From contig NZ_JAGRPM010000027.1 of NCBI RefSeq assembly GCF_019449565.1, positions 124,001-188,000 on the forward strand: DNA of 64,000 nt, read 5' to 3'. Made by a program: the position numbers and the translations under genes. Numbering within the stretch: the first letter of the stretch is position 1; each line of letters begins with the position of its first letter. Under the pieces are notes generated by a model. It did no database searches. It worked only from the letters and a program-made list of their open reading frames with translations, and was not told the origin of the DNA. This DNA comes from Rhodoblastus sp. (lineage in GTDB: Bacteria > Pseudomonadota > Alphaproteobacteria > Rhizobiales > Beijerinckiaceae). This document shows, one piece after another, positions 44,696 through 53,815 of this stretch.

Positions 44696-45571
44696 ATGGG
44701 ACCCAAAGAGCCCAATTTTCGCTACTGGATCGAATATCTCGGCTTCCGGCTCATGGGCGTGATCTTCACGATCATGCCGGTCGAATGGGCTTCCAATATC
44801 GCGGGCACGCTGATGGCGAAGCTTGGCCCGCATTCCAAGAAGCGCCACCCTCGGCTTATGCGCAATTTGACCGCCGCCTTTCCCGAGATGTCTCAGGAAG
44901 AGCGCGACAAGCTGGCGCTGGCCGTCTGGTACAATATCGGCTGCGTCGTCGGCGAGTTTTTCCACATCGACGAGATCGTCCGTGACCGTGTGGAGGTCGC
45001 CAATCCGGAACTGCTGGAGGCGGTGGCGAAAAGCGGCAAGGGCGCCGTTCTATGCGGGGCGCACCAGGCCAATTGGGAAGGCGCGAGCGCGGTCGTCAAC
45101 AAGTTTGGCCTCAGCCCGATGGCGGTCTACCGGCCGATGAGCAATCCCTTCGTGGACGCCGACATGCTTCGCCGGCGCGGCAAATATTACGCCGCCGGGC
45201 TCATGGCCAAGCACGCCATCGAAACGCCGGTCGCGCTGATCCGCCACGCCCGCGCCGGCGGCGTGGTCGGCGTTCTGGTCGACCAGCAGGCCTTCATGGG
45301 CCTGCCCACGCCGTTCTTCGGCCGTCCTGCGCAGACCACGCCCTTTCCCGCCATGCTCGCGCGCCAGTGCAATATTCCGCTGCTGCTCATCCACGGCTAT
45401 CGCATGCCGGGCGTGCGCTTCAAGATGTTCATCACGCCAATCGACGTTCCGCGCACCGAAGACCGCAACGCCGACATCTATGAGGCGACGGCGGCGATGC
45501 AGGCGGAGCTGGAGAAATCCATCCGCCAGAATCCCGACCAGTGGATGTGGACGCACGACCGCTGGCGGTAA
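44696..45571 (+). CDS. lipid A late acyltransferase (LpxL/HtrB family)
   Basis: A 291-residue inner-membrane acyltransferase adding secondary fatty acids to lipid A. The ATG at 44696 is chosen; the upstream extension lacks coding character. One N-terminal membrane segment (FRLMGVIFTIMPVEWASNIA) is followed by the catalytic HX4E motif in CGAHQANWEGA, the PFFGRPAQTTPFPAMLAR region and the C-terminal NPDQWMWTHDRW that is typical of LpxL-type enzymes. The next genes are glycosyltransferases, consistent with an envelope lipid cluster. Confidence 0.92.
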   Translation: MGPKEPNFRYWIEYLGFRLMGVIFTIMPVEWASNIAGTLMAKLGPHSKKRHPRLMRNLTAAFPEMSQEERDKLALAVWYNIGCVVGEFFHIDEIVRDRVEVANPELLEAVAKSGKGAVLCGAHQANWEGASAVVNKFGLSPMAVYRPMSNPFVDADMLRRRGKYYAAGLMAKHAIETPVALIRHARAGGVVGVLVDQQAFMGLPTPFFGRPAQTTPFPAMLARQCNIPLLLIHGYRMPGVRFKMFITPIDVPRTEDRNADIYEATAAMQAELEKSIRQNPDQWMWTHDRWR

Positions 45572-45602
45572 TTGGGCTTTATGTTTTCAGGGCCTCTCGT
45601 TG

Positions 45603-46343
45603 TCACGGCCTTTTGGCGAAGGCGTGCCAGAGGCGCACCTGTGCGCGGTAAAAGGGCCGCCCAATCTCGCGGGCGAGCTTGTGGGCGAGCGGCTTGCTCC
45701 TGGCCTGAATGGTCGAGCCGCCCAGCGCGGCGGAGGCGTCGCGCACGCCCGAAGGAGTCAGGGCGAGCAGTTCGACCCCGGTGACCCATGACATTTGCAG
45801 AAATGTGTCGATGGGCCGGTCAAACGGCTCGGTGACGGCAAGCAGTTTGCGCGCGGCCTCGGCGGTCACGAATTGCGCGATGGCGCGCAGCGGAGGATTT
45901 TCGGGGCGGATCAAGGCGAGGCCTTCGCCTTGCGCCAGAATCTCGCCGCGAATGCGGGTCTTGTCCGACGGCGCGAGGGCGTAGGTCCAGAGTTTTCGCG
46001 TTTCGCGCGCGAGGGCGCAGGTCCGCGCGAAGGACGCCGCGTCGATTTCGGCGTCGTCCTCGAATATGAGGGCGTAATCCAGCCCCTCCGCCATGATCCG
46101 CCGCCACGCCGCGCGATGGCTCAGGAAGACGCCGATTTCCGCGCGGTTCAGGCCGAAGGGATAGCGCGGACGCTGCGCCTGGCGGACATAGGCGCGCTCC
46201 AATTCGTCCGGCGTCAGGCGGGCGCCATCGGTCGCGTCCAGGATCTCGCTTGGGCAGGGCAGAGCGGCGCGCAGCCGTTCGACCTGCGGGCGCCGCTGGG
46301 CCGACCGTTCGAGATGGATGATGAATGCCTTCAATTCGGACAT
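45603..46343 (-). CDS. glycosyltransferase family 25 protein
   Basis: A 246-residue transferase of the LPS-biosynthesis GT25 family. Landmarks are the N-terminal AFIIHLERSAQRRPQVERLR, the segment LNRAEIGVFLSHRAAWRRIM, the DxD-like acidic motif in ALIFEDDAEID and VTAEAARKLLAVTEPFDRPI near the nucleotide-sugar region. It probably adds a hexose to lipooligosaccharide or a surface glycan. It is transcribed toward the acyltransferase gene and is divergent from the GT2 gene. Confidence 0.87.
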   Translation of the reverse strand: MSELKAFIIHLERSAQRRPQVERLRAALPCPSEILDATDGARLTPDELERAYVRQAQRPRYPFGLNRAEIGVFLSHRAAWRRIMAEGLDYALIFEDDAEIDAASFARTCALARETRKLWTYALAPSDKTRIRGEILAQGEGLALIRPENPPLRAIAQFVTAEAARKLLAVTEPFDRPIDTFLQMSWVTGVELLALTPSGVRDASAALGGSTIQARSKPLAHKLAREIGRPFYRAQVRLWHAFAKRP

Positions 46344-46466
46344 GGTTTCGCGGCGGCAGGTCTCCTCGCGCTTTTAGCTGGCCGCGCGCCGCCTGTCAGC
46401 GGCGCCCTTTTGACAAAAGGCAGGAAAAGGTCTTTTTCGACGCAAATTCTTTCAGGACCGCCACTC

Positions 46467-47258
46467 GTGACGAAATTGCCGATTTCCGCCACCGTCATCT
46501 GCAAGAACGAGGAGGCCTGCATCACCGCCTGTCTCGCCAGCCTCGACTCCTGCGCCGAGATTGTCGTGGTCGATTCCGGCTCGACGGATTCCACGCTGGC
46601 GATCATCCGCGATTTCATCGCGCGGGGCTGGCCGATCCGGCTGATCGAGCGCGACTGGCCCGGCTACGCCAAGCAGAAGCAGTTCGCGCTGGAGCAGGCG
46701 AAGCAGGACTGGGTGCTGAGCATCGACGCCGACGAATGGCTGGACAATGATCTGCGCCGCGACCTGCCACGCCTGTTGCAGGCGGCGCCGGAGGTCGCGG
46801 GCTGGCGTTTGCAGCGCGCCCTCACCTTGTTCGGCCGCACGACGCCCGCGCCACGCTGGGCCAAGCCGGAGCGCATCCTGCGGCTCGCACGGCGCGAGAA
46901 AGTCCGGTTCGATGAAGATCTGCTGGTCCATGAAGGGCTGCTCGCCGAGGGTGAGAGCCTCGACGCCCGCAATGGCCTGTTGCGCCACGAGCGGGCTTTG
47001 CGGCTCGACGCGCAATTGGGCAAGGAGATCACCTATGCCCGGCTCAAGGCGCAGCAGCGCATCGAGAAGGGCAAGAAACCCAGTCTGCTCAAGCTCGTCG
47101 TCAACCCGCCGCTCTATTTCATCCGCGTCTATGTGCTGCGGCGGATGTTCCTGTGCGGAATTCCCGGCTTCATCCACGCCTGGACCGGCGCAATCTATTC
47201 GCTGATCTGCGAGGCGCTGCATTACCAGATGTGGTTCGAAAAGAACCGCAAGAGCTAA
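46467..47258 (+). CDS. glycosyltransferase family 2 protein (WaaE-like)
   Basis: A 263-residue cytoplasmic glycosyltransferase starting at GTG 46467 with a weak AGGA upstream. The GT-A core is clear: ISATVICKNEEACITACLAS, VVVDSGSTDSTLAI, and the metal-binding SIDADEWLDNDL. The C-terminal half (YFIRVYVLRRMFLCGIPGFI) is hydrophobic and probably membrane-associated. It resembles WaaE/KdtX enzymes that add glucose to the LPS inner core. Its stop overlaps that of the convergent dehydrogenase gene by four bases. Confidence 0.88.
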   Translation: MTKLPISATVICKNEEACITACLASLDSCAEIVVVDSGSTDSTLAIIRDFIARGWPIRLIERDWPGYAKQKQFALEQAKQDWVLSIDADEWLDNDLRRDLPRLLQAAPEVAGWRLQRALTLFGRTTPAPRWAKPERILRLARREKVRFDEDLLVHEGLLAEGESLDARNGLLRHERALRLDAQLGKEITYARLKAQQRIEKGKKPSLLKLVVNPPLYFIRVYVLRRMFLCGIPGFIHAWTGAIYSLICEALHYQMWFEKNRKS

Positions 47259-48208
47259 TCCAGCCGGTTCATCCGTTCGCCCTTGACGAAAGCAGCCAGC
47301 ACGGCGCTGAGCTGATCTGCAAGCGTCTGCTGGGATTCGAGGCTCGCCCAGGCGATGTGGGGCGTCACCAGCACATTGGGCCGGCGCGCCAGCCGCATGA
47401 TGGCGCTGTCGGCGGGCGGCGGCTCGGGGCGCGTCGCGTCGATTCCCGCGCCGGTGACCAGTCCGGCGTCGAGCGCGCGCTCCAGCGCCTCCTCGTCCAC
47501 CAGACCGCCGCGCGCCGTATTGATGAGCAAAGGCTTGCGCCGCAGGGCGGAAAACTCCGCCCAGCCGATCATGTTTTCCGTCTCCGCGTTCAGCGGGCAA
47601 TGCAGAGAGAGAATATCGGACGTGGCCAGAACTTCATCGAATTCCAGCGTCCCGGGCCGCGCCTTCGCGCCCTTGCGGCCGGCAAAGACCGTCTCCATGC
47701 CAAAGGCGGCGGCCAGCGTCGCGACTTTCTGGCCGAGCGCGCCCGAGCCAAACAGACCGAGCCTCTTGCCGCGCAGATCGTGAATTTTGTGCGTGTGGAA
47801 GGCGAACTGGCCGCAGGCCTGCCACTGGCCCGCGCGCACATCCGCGACATAAGGCAGGATCTGGCGTTGCAGGGCGAGGATCAGCGCGAAAGTGTGTTCC
47901 GGGACGGAATCGACGGAATAGGCGCGGATGTTGGTCACGGCGATTCCCGCCGCTCGGGCGGCGCCGATGTCGACTTGATCATAACCGGTGGCGGCGACAG
48001 CGATCAGCCGCAGTTTGGGCAAGGCGGCGATTTGCGCCGCCCCAATCCGGACCTTGTTGGTAATGACGATCTCGGCCTCGGCCGCGCGCTCGACGACCTC
48101 GTCCGGCGCGGTGGCGGGATAATTGGTCCATTCATGCGGAAAATCGGGCCGGGGCGGGACGATGCCCTCGGCCAGAGTCGCCGCGTCGAGAAAAACGATC
48201 TTGTGCAT
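47255..48208 (-). CDS. D-2-hydroxyacid dehydrogenase (hydroxypyruvate reductase-like)
   Basis: A 317-residue NAD(P)-dependent enzyme starting at the ATG at 48208. The dinucleotide fold is shown by GLFGSGALGQ. The catalytic Arg is in VEHTFALILALQRQ-side context at NTARGGLVDEEAL, the Glu in TRPEPPP and the His in TPHIAWAS. Overall it looks most like glycerate/hydroxypyruvate dehydrogenases, which in methylotrophs serve the serine cycle; substrate choice is inference because no serine-cycle genes are adjacent. The longer in-frame extension upstream is not plausible. Confidence 0.87.
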   Translation of the reverse strand: MHKIVFLDAATLAEGIVPPRPDFPHEWTNYPATAPDEVVERAAEAEIVITNKVRIGAAQIAALPKLRLIAVAATGYDQVDIGAARAAGIAVTNIRAYSVDSVPEHTFALILALQRQILPYVADVRAGQWQACGQFAFHTHKIHDLRGKRLGLFGSGALGQKVATLAAAFGMETVFAGRKGAKARPGTLEFDEVLATSDILSLHCPLNAETENMIGWAEFSALRRKPLLINTARGGLVDEEALERALDAGLVTGAGIDATRPEPPPADSAIMRLARRPNVLVTPHIAWASLESQQTLADQLSAVLAAFVKGERMNRLD

Positions 48209-48334
48209 GGAAACTCCACCAAAGGCGGCGAAGCCTAGCATCGCCATTCCGGCAATGGCAAAGCCGGTCGATTGCTTCGGCGCAAGGCTTCGTGCGAAAT
48301 TTGCGCCGGACGCGATCACGAGGGCGGAAGGCCG

Positions 48335-49549
48335 ATGAGCGAGAGAATGGTCATAATCGGCGCCGGACAGGCTGGCCTGCAGGTCGCCGAAAGCCTGCGC
48401 GCCGAGGGTTTTGCGGGCGAGGTCGTGCTGCTCGGCCATGAGAAGGTCCCGCCCTATCAGCGTCCGCCCCTGTCCAAGGCCTGGCTTGCCGGTGAAACGG
48501 CCGACGATCGCCTCATCTTTCGTGGCCCGGAATTCCTCGCCTCCAAGCGGATCGACCTGCGTCTTGGCGTCGATGTCGCGGCGATCGACATAGCAGAGCG
48601 GCGAGTCGCGCTGGTCGATGGTTCGGCGCTGTCGTGGAGCGGACTGGCGTTGGCGACCGGCGCTCGCGCGCGCCGCCCGGAGCTGCCGGGCGGCGAATTT
48701 GCGGGAGTCTGCGTGCTGCGCGATCTCGACGACGCGCGCGAGATTTCCCGCCGCCTCGATTCCGCGCAGAACGTGGTGGTGATCGGCGGCGGCTTCATTG
48801 GGCTGGAAGTCGCGGCCGCCGCCCGCAAGCGCGGCTGCGCCGTAACTTTGATCGAGGCGATGGACCGGCTGATGGCCCGCGCCGTGACGCCGAAAATTTC
48901 AGGCTTTTTCGCCAATCTGCATCGCGCTCATGGCGTTGATCTGCTGTTTGGCGAACAGGTCGCGACGATTGTCGGTCGGGACGGCGCGGTCGCGGGCGTC
49001 ACGACCGCCTCGGGGCGGACCTTCGCCGCCGATCTTGTGGTGCTGGGCGTCGGCGCCATCCCCAATGACCAACTCGCGGCGGCGGCGGGCGTCCAAACGT
49101 CGCGCGGGATCGTCGTGGACGCCTGCGGCCGCACGTCACATGAAAAAATCGTCGCAGCGGGCGATTGCACGGTGTTGCGGCGCGCCGACGGCAGGATGCA
49201 GCGGTTCGAGAGCGTGCAATATGCGGTGGAAAGCGCCAAGGCCGCCGCAGCCGCGCTGATGGGCCGGGAAAAGCCCTTCGCCGCCGCGCCCTGGTTCTGG
49301 TCTGACCAATATGACGTCAAGCTCCAGATGGCGGGCCTGAGCGAGGGGTTTGACTGTTGCGTCGAAAGGCCTTCTGGCGCGAACGCCTTTTCCCTGTTCT
49401 ATTATAGCGCAGGCGCGCTGATCGCCGTCGATTCGGTCAATCGCCCCGGCGAACACCTTCTAGCGCGCAAGCTGCTCGACGCCGGGCTTTCGCCCGACCC
49501 GGCCCTGGTCGCCGATCCAGCGTGCGACCTTCGGCTAGTGCTTCGCTGA
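48335..49549 (+). CDS. FAD-dependent ferredoxin/rubredoxin-type reductase
   Basis: A 404-residue flavoprotein with two Rossmann motifs: VIIGAGQAGLQVAESLRAEG at the N-terminus for FAD and VVVIGGGFIGLEVAAAARKR at about residue 150 for NAD(P)H. A PYQRPPLSKAWLAG segment follows the first, and the C-terminus has VAAGDCTVL and PWFWSDQYDVKLQMAG. This combination marks putidaredoxin/rhodocoxin reductase-type enzymes that pass electrons to a ferredoxin partner. No ferredoxin or P450 gene is beside it, so the partner is unknown. Confidence 0.91.
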   Translation: MSERMVIIGAGQAGLQVAESLRAEGFAGEVVLLGHEKVPPYQRPPLSKAWLAGETADDRLIFRGPEFLASKRIDLRLGVDVAAIDIAERRVALVDGSALSWSGLALATGARARRPELPGGEFAGVCVLRDLDDAREISRRLDSAQNVVVIGGGFIGLEVAAAARKRGCAVTLIEAMDRLMARAVTPKISGFFANLHRAHGVDLLFGEQVATIVGRDGAVAGVTTASGRTFAADLVVLGVGAIPNDQLAAAAGVQTSRGIVVDACGRTSHEKIVAAGDCTVLRRADGRMQRFESVQYAVESAKAAAAALMGREKPFAAAPWFWSDQYDVKLQMAGLSEGFDCCVERPSGANAFSLFYYSAGALIAVDSVNRPGEHLLARKLLDAGLSPDPALVADPACDLRLVLR

Positions 49550-49661
49550 AGCCCTCAAATCCTCGTAATTTTGTCGCAATTGCGCAACAGCGTTGCATTA
49601 TTGCCACGCAGCTCGCCATCCTGTAGCTTCCCCTTCCGATTCCCAGCGCACCTCGCGGTCG

Positions 49662-51908
49662 ATGACACAAGATAAGCAAAACCGGCCCGACTCCCGCAAA
49701 TCGCGCCGCCGCGAGCGCAGTTTTTTGTCGCGCGTCGGCCCATTTGTGGTCGCGATCGCGATTCTCTGCGCTATTGGCAGCTTTCTGATCTTCGCCGGCC
49801 TGACCCCGCTCACGCCGACGGACCAGAACGTCCAGTATCTCTTCATCGTGGACGCCGCGATTGCCGCGCTGCTCGCGGCACTTGTGGCTTTCGAGGCGTT
49901 CGGGCTGGTCCGCGCATGGCGCTCCAGGACAGCCGCCGCCGGGCTGCATATCCGCATCGTGGCCCTGTTTGCGGTCATCGCCGCCGTGCCGGCGATCAGC
50001 ATGGCCATCGTCGGCTCGGTCACGCTCGACAAATTGTTCAACCCGGCCTTCATGCGCGACGTGCGCGGCTTTATCGGCGGCGCGACCGAGGCGGCCAATC
50101 TGTTCCGCGAAAATCAGTGCCTCTGGCTATTGCAGGAATCGCAGCTCACGGCCTCGGATCTCGATCGCGGCAAGCCGATGTTCGATAGCGATCCCAAGCT
50201 GTTCAAGGAGTTTTTCACCTCGCGCGCGCATTTCCTCGGCTTTTCCGCCGCCGCCATGATCAAGCGCGATGGGGCGATCCTCGCGCAGGTCGAGACGGGT
50301 TCGATGATCCGTGATCCGGTCGTCAAGCCACAGGATGTCGATTTCGCGGATTCGCTGAAAAACGAGCCGCTCTGCCTCATTCTCAACGAGGGCAAGACCT
50401 TCGTGGCTTTGCGCCCGATGCCGTCCTTTGGGGATGTTTTCCTCTACACCAGTCGCCCGGTCGATCCCTTCACGCTGGAATTCCCCAAACAGGCGGCGGC
50501 CCTGAATCACCTGTTCGATACGTTCGAATTGCATCGCCACCAGTTCCAGATCACGCTGGCAGTCATGTTCGGCCTGCTCGCCGCGATCATGCTGCTCTCG
50601 GCGGTCTGGATCGGCCTTGCGTTCACCAATGGCCTCGTCGCGCCGATCCGCCGCCTCATCGCGGCGACCGATCAGGTGTCGGCGGGCAATTTCTATGTCC
50701 AGGTGCCTGTGCGGCAGGCCGAGGGCGACCTCGCCCATCTTGGCTCGACCTTCAACAAGATGACGTCCGAGCTGCGCCAGCAGCAGAACCGCCTGATGGC
50801 CGCCAACCAGGTGATGGACGAGCGCCGGGTCTTCACCGAAGCCGTGCTGTTCGGCGTGCCCGCCGCCGTGATCGGCGTCGGCGCGCGGGGCGACGTCACC
50901 GTGCTCAATCCTTCCGCGCGGCTACTGGTCAGCGCCGAGGGCGAAGAGGCGGCGGACAAGGCGATCGGCCGGCCTCTGGCCGAGGCGCTGCCGGAGCTGA
51001 GCGCCATGCTGCAGGAGGCGCGCGGCGGCTATTCGCGCATGTCGCAGCGGCAGATCGTGCTCAGCCGGGGCGGCCGCGAGCGCACCTATAACGTCCGCAT
51101 CACGCCCGGGCCGCTTAATCGCGGCGAACGCACCTTCGTCGCCACGCTTGACGACATGACCGATCTCGTCACCGCGCAGCGCACGGCGGCCTGGGCCGAC
51201 GTCGCGCGGCGCATCGCCCATGAGATCAAGAATCCGCTCACGCCGATCCAGCTTTCGGCGGAGCGTCTCAAGCGCAAATATGGCCGGGTCATCACCGCCG
51301 ACAAGGACGTGTTCGACCAATGCACGGACACGATCATCCGCCAGGTCGACGACATCAAGCGGATGGTGGACGAGTTCTCGTCCTTCTCGCGCATGCCCAA
51401 GGCGCAGCTTGCGACGGACGATCTCACCGCCTGCGTCGAGCAGGTGCTGTTTCTGATGCGCGTCGGCCATCCCGGGATCGCAATTACCGGCTCCTGCCCG
51501 CCCGAGCCGGTTGTCGCACGCTTCGACCGCCGCCTTCTGGCGCAGGCTTTGACCAATATCGTGAAAAACGCGACCGAGGGCATAGCCGCGACGGATATGG
51601 AAGGGCGCGCGCCGAAGATCGACGTGAACCTGCGCCTCGAGGGCGGCGACGTCATCATCGACGTCGAGGACAATGGCAAAGGCTTTCCGCGCGAAAATCG
51701 CGCCCGTTTGCTGGAGCCTTACATGACGACGCGCTCCGAGGGCACGGGCCTGGGCCTGCCCATCGTGGCGAAAATTCTCGAAGATCATGGCGGCGGCATC
51801 GAACTTCTCGACGCCGCCTCCGGCCAGGGCGCGCTGGTGCGCCTGCATTTCCCGCTCGTCGCGCAGGTCGCGGCGGGCGAGGGCGCTGACCGCGCCGACA
51901 AAGCTTGA
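49662..51908 (+). CDS. ntrY: nitrogen regulation sensor histidine kinase NtrY
   Basis: A 748-residue membrane kinase. It has N-terminal transmembrane helices (VGPFVVAIAILCAIGSFLIF and two more), a periplasmic sensory region up to about residue 300, a further helix, then HAMP and PAS domains. The phosphorylated histidine is in IAHEIKNPLTPIQLSAERL, and the ATPase has DNGKGFPRENRARL and GTGLGLPIVAKIL. The ATG at 49662 is preferred to 49593. ntrX starts 14 bases after its stop. Confidence 0.95.
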   Translation: MTQDKQNRPDSRKSRRRERSFLSRVGPFVVAIAILCAIGSFLIFAGLTPLTPTDQNVQYLFIVDAAIAALLAALVAFEAFGLVRAWRSRTAAAGLHIRIVALFAVIAAVPAISMAIVGSVTLDKLFNPAFMRDVRGFIGGATEAANLFRENQCLWLLQESQLTASDLDRGKPMFDSDPKLFKEFFTSRAHFLGFSAAAMIKRDGAILAQVETGSMIRDPVVKPQDVDFADSLKNEPLCLILNEGKTFVALRPMPSFGDVFLYTSRPVDPFTLEFPKQAAALNHLFDTFELHRHQFQITLAVMFGLLAAIMLLSAVWIGLAFTNGLVAPIRRLIAATDQVSAGNFYVQVPVRQAEGDLAHLGSTFNKMTSELRQQQNRLMAANQVMDERRVFTEAVLFGVPAAVIGVGARGDVTVLNPSARLLVSAEGEEAADKAIGRPLAEALPELSAMLQEARGGYSRMSQRQIVLSRGGRERTYNVRITPGPLNRGERTFVATLDDMTDLVTAQRTAAWADVARRIAHEIKNPLTPIQLSAERLKRKYGRVITADKDVFDQCTDTIIRQVDDIKRMVDEFSSFSRMPKAQLATDDLTACVEQVLFLMRVGHPGIAITGSCPPEPVVARFDRRLLAQALTNIVKNATEGIAATDMEGRAPKIDVNLRLEGGDVIIDVEDNGKGFPRENRARLLEPYMTTRSEGTGLGLPIVAKILEDHGGGIELLDAASGQGALVRLHFPLVAQVAAGEGADRADKA

Positions 51909-51921
51909 GCGAAGGTTGAAC

Positions 51922-53289
51922 ATGGCGCATGACATTCTCATCGTCGACGACGAAGCCGACATTCGCGAACTGGTCTCCGGCATTCTGGAGGACGAAGGTT
52001 TTGCGACCCGCACCGCCCGCAATTCCGACGAGGCGCTGGCCGCGATCGAGGCGCGGCGTCCGCACATGATCTTTCTCGACATCTGGATGCAGGGCTCGAA
52101 GCTCGACGGCCTTCAGCTCCTCGAATCCATCAAGCGCCACCACGAGAGCCTTCCCGTGGTGATGATTTCCGGCCACGGCACGATCGAGACGGCGGTCACG
52201 GCGATCCGACAGGGCGCCTATGACTTCATCGAAAAGCCATTCAAGGCGGATCGTCTGGTGCTGGTGGCGGAGCGGGCGCTCGAAACGTCGCGCCTGCGCC
52301 GCGAAGTCTCGGAGTTGAAGGCGCGCTCGGCCGGCTCCAACACGCTCGTCGGCCATTCGCAGGCGCTGCAGCAATTGAAGCAGCTGATCGAGCGCGTGGC
52401 GCCGGCCAATTCGCGCATTCTCATCACCGGGGCGCCAGGCGTTGGCAAGGAGCTGGCGGCGCGCGCCATTCACGAAGCCTCCGCCCGCGCCGGCGGCCCG
52501 TTCATCGTCATCAACGCCGCCGCCATCGCCGCCGAGACCATGGAAATGGAATTGTTCGGCGTCGAGGCGCGCGACGGGCGCCCGCGCAAGACCGGGGCGC
52601 TGGAGGAGGCCCATGGCGGCACGCTCTATATCGACGAAGTCGCCGACATGCCGCGCGATACGCAGGCCAAGATTCTCCGCGTGCTCGTGGACCAGAATTT
52701 CACCCGCGTCGAAGGCACCACCCGCGTTCATGTCGACGTGCGGGTAATCTCCTCCTCGGCGCGCGACCTGCCGCGCGCCATCGCCGAAGGAACTTTCCGC
52801 GAGGATCTGTTCCATCGCCTGTCGGTCGTGCCGGTGCGCGTGCCCTCGCTCGCCGAGCGGCGCGAGGACATTCCCGAACTGATCAGCTTTTTCATGGACC
52901 AGCTCGCGGCCAATTCCGGCCTGCCGCGCCGCAAGATCGGCGATGACGCCATGGCCGTGCTGCAATCGCATGACTGGCCGGGCAATATCCGGCAGCTGCG
53001 CAACAATATCGAGCGGCTGATGATCCTGACCGGCGGCGATCTCGAAGCCGAAATCACCGCCGAAATGCTGCCGCGCGAGATCGGCGCCCTGGTGCCTTCA
53101 ACCCCGACCGGATCGGGCGGCGAAAAGCTGATGAGCCTGCCCCTGCGCGACGCGCGCGAAGTCTTCGAGCGCGAATATCTGGTGGCGCAGATCAACCGCT
53201 TCGGCGGCAACATCTCCCGCACGGCGGAGTTCATCGGCATGGAGCGCTCTGCCTTGCACCGCAAGCTGAAATCGCTGGCGATTGATTGA
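51922..53289 (+). CDS. ntrX: nitrogen assimilation response regulator NtrX
   Basis: A 455-residue regulator with a receiver domain (phosphorylated Asp in IFLDIWM), an AAA+ domain and a Fis-type HTH (FGGNISRTAEFIGMERSALH). Walker A is GAPGVGKE and the Walker B region GGTLYIDEVADMP. Where sigma-54 activators have GAFTGA after ELFG, this protein has ELFGVEARDGRPRKTGALEE, so the sigma-54-contact loop is absent. That is typical of alphaproteobacterial NtrX, which probably works as a conventional regulator. It is the partner of NtrY. Confidence 0.95.
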   Translation: MAHDILIVDDEADIRELVSGILEDEGFATRTARNSDEALAAIEARRPHMIFLDIWMQGSKLDGLQLLESIKRHHESLPVVMISGHGTIETAVTAIRQGAYDFIEKPFKADRLVLVAERALETSRLRREVSELKARSAGSNTLVGHSQALQQLKQLIERVAPANSRILITGAPGVGKELAARAIHEASARAGGPFIVINAAAIAAETMEMELFGVEARDGRPRKTGALEEAHGGTLYIDEVADMPRDTQAKILRVLVDQNFTRVEGTTRVHVDVRVISSSARDLPRAIAEGTFREDLFHRLSVVPVRVPSLAERREDIPELISFFMDQLAANSGLPRRKIGDDAMAVLQSHDWPGNIRQLRNNIERLMILTGGDLEAEITAEMLPREIGALVPSTPTGSGGEKLMSLPLRDAREVFEREYLVAQINRFGGNISRTAEFIGMERSALHRKLKSLAID

Positions 53290-53296
53290 GCGCGGC

Positions 53297-53815
53297 GTGA
53301 CGCGGCGCGAACTCTTCCTCGGCTTTTTCAAACTCGGCGCGCTGGCCTTTGGCGGCACAGGGCCGATTTCGCGGGCAATCATCGTCGAGGACCGGCGCTG
53401 GCTCGACGACGCCGAATTCGCCTCCTTGCTCGGCCTGTGCCAGGCGCTGCCGGGCGCCAATACCTGCAATCTTGCGGTCATGCTGGGCGACCGCTTTTGC
53501 GGCGCGACAGGGGCGGCCGTCGCGCTGGCTGGGCTGCTCGCGGCGCCTCTGGCTTTTCTCGTCGCGGTCGCCAGCCTGTTCACGACCTTCTCCACGCTGC
53601 CCGACGTGCGGGCGGCGCTTTACGGCGCGACCGCCGCCGCCGCGGGCCTCGCCATCGGCACGGCTTTGAAAATGACGGCCAAGATCCCGTTCGATCCGTG
53701 GGTTGTCCTGCTCGCCGCCGCCGCTTTCGTCGGCTCCGCACTGTTGCGCCTGCCTCTGCCGCTGATCCTCGCCGTTCTGGTCCCGACGAGCTTCGTCTTC
53801 GCGAGTAGGCGATGA
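53297..53815 (+). CDS. chromate transporter, N-terminal half (CHR family)
   Basis: A 172-residue membrane protein with about six hydrophobic helices. The start is GTG 53297 (MTRRELFLGFFKLGALAFGG); a TTG at 53282 would overlap ntrX. The CHR signature is seen in FGGTGPISRAIIVEDRRWLD and in LCQALPGANTCNLAVMLG. It is a short-chain CHR protein that works with the following gene as a heterodimer. The stop overlaps the next ATG. Confidence 0.88.
   Translation: MTRRELFLGFFKLGALAFGGTGPISRAIIVEDRRWLDDAEFASLLGLCQALPGANTCNLAVMLGDRFCGATGAAVALAGLLAAPLAFLVAVASLFTTFSTLPDVRAALYGATAAAAGLAIGTALKMTAKIPFDPWVVLLAAAAFVGSALLRLPLPLILAVLVPTSFVFASRR

Noticed and set aside
44183..44762. Short plus-strand frames in the efflux/acyltransferase gap, possibly a broken regulator
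   Set aside because: Arg/Ala/Ser-rich composition, poor ribosome-binding sites and no HTH pattern.
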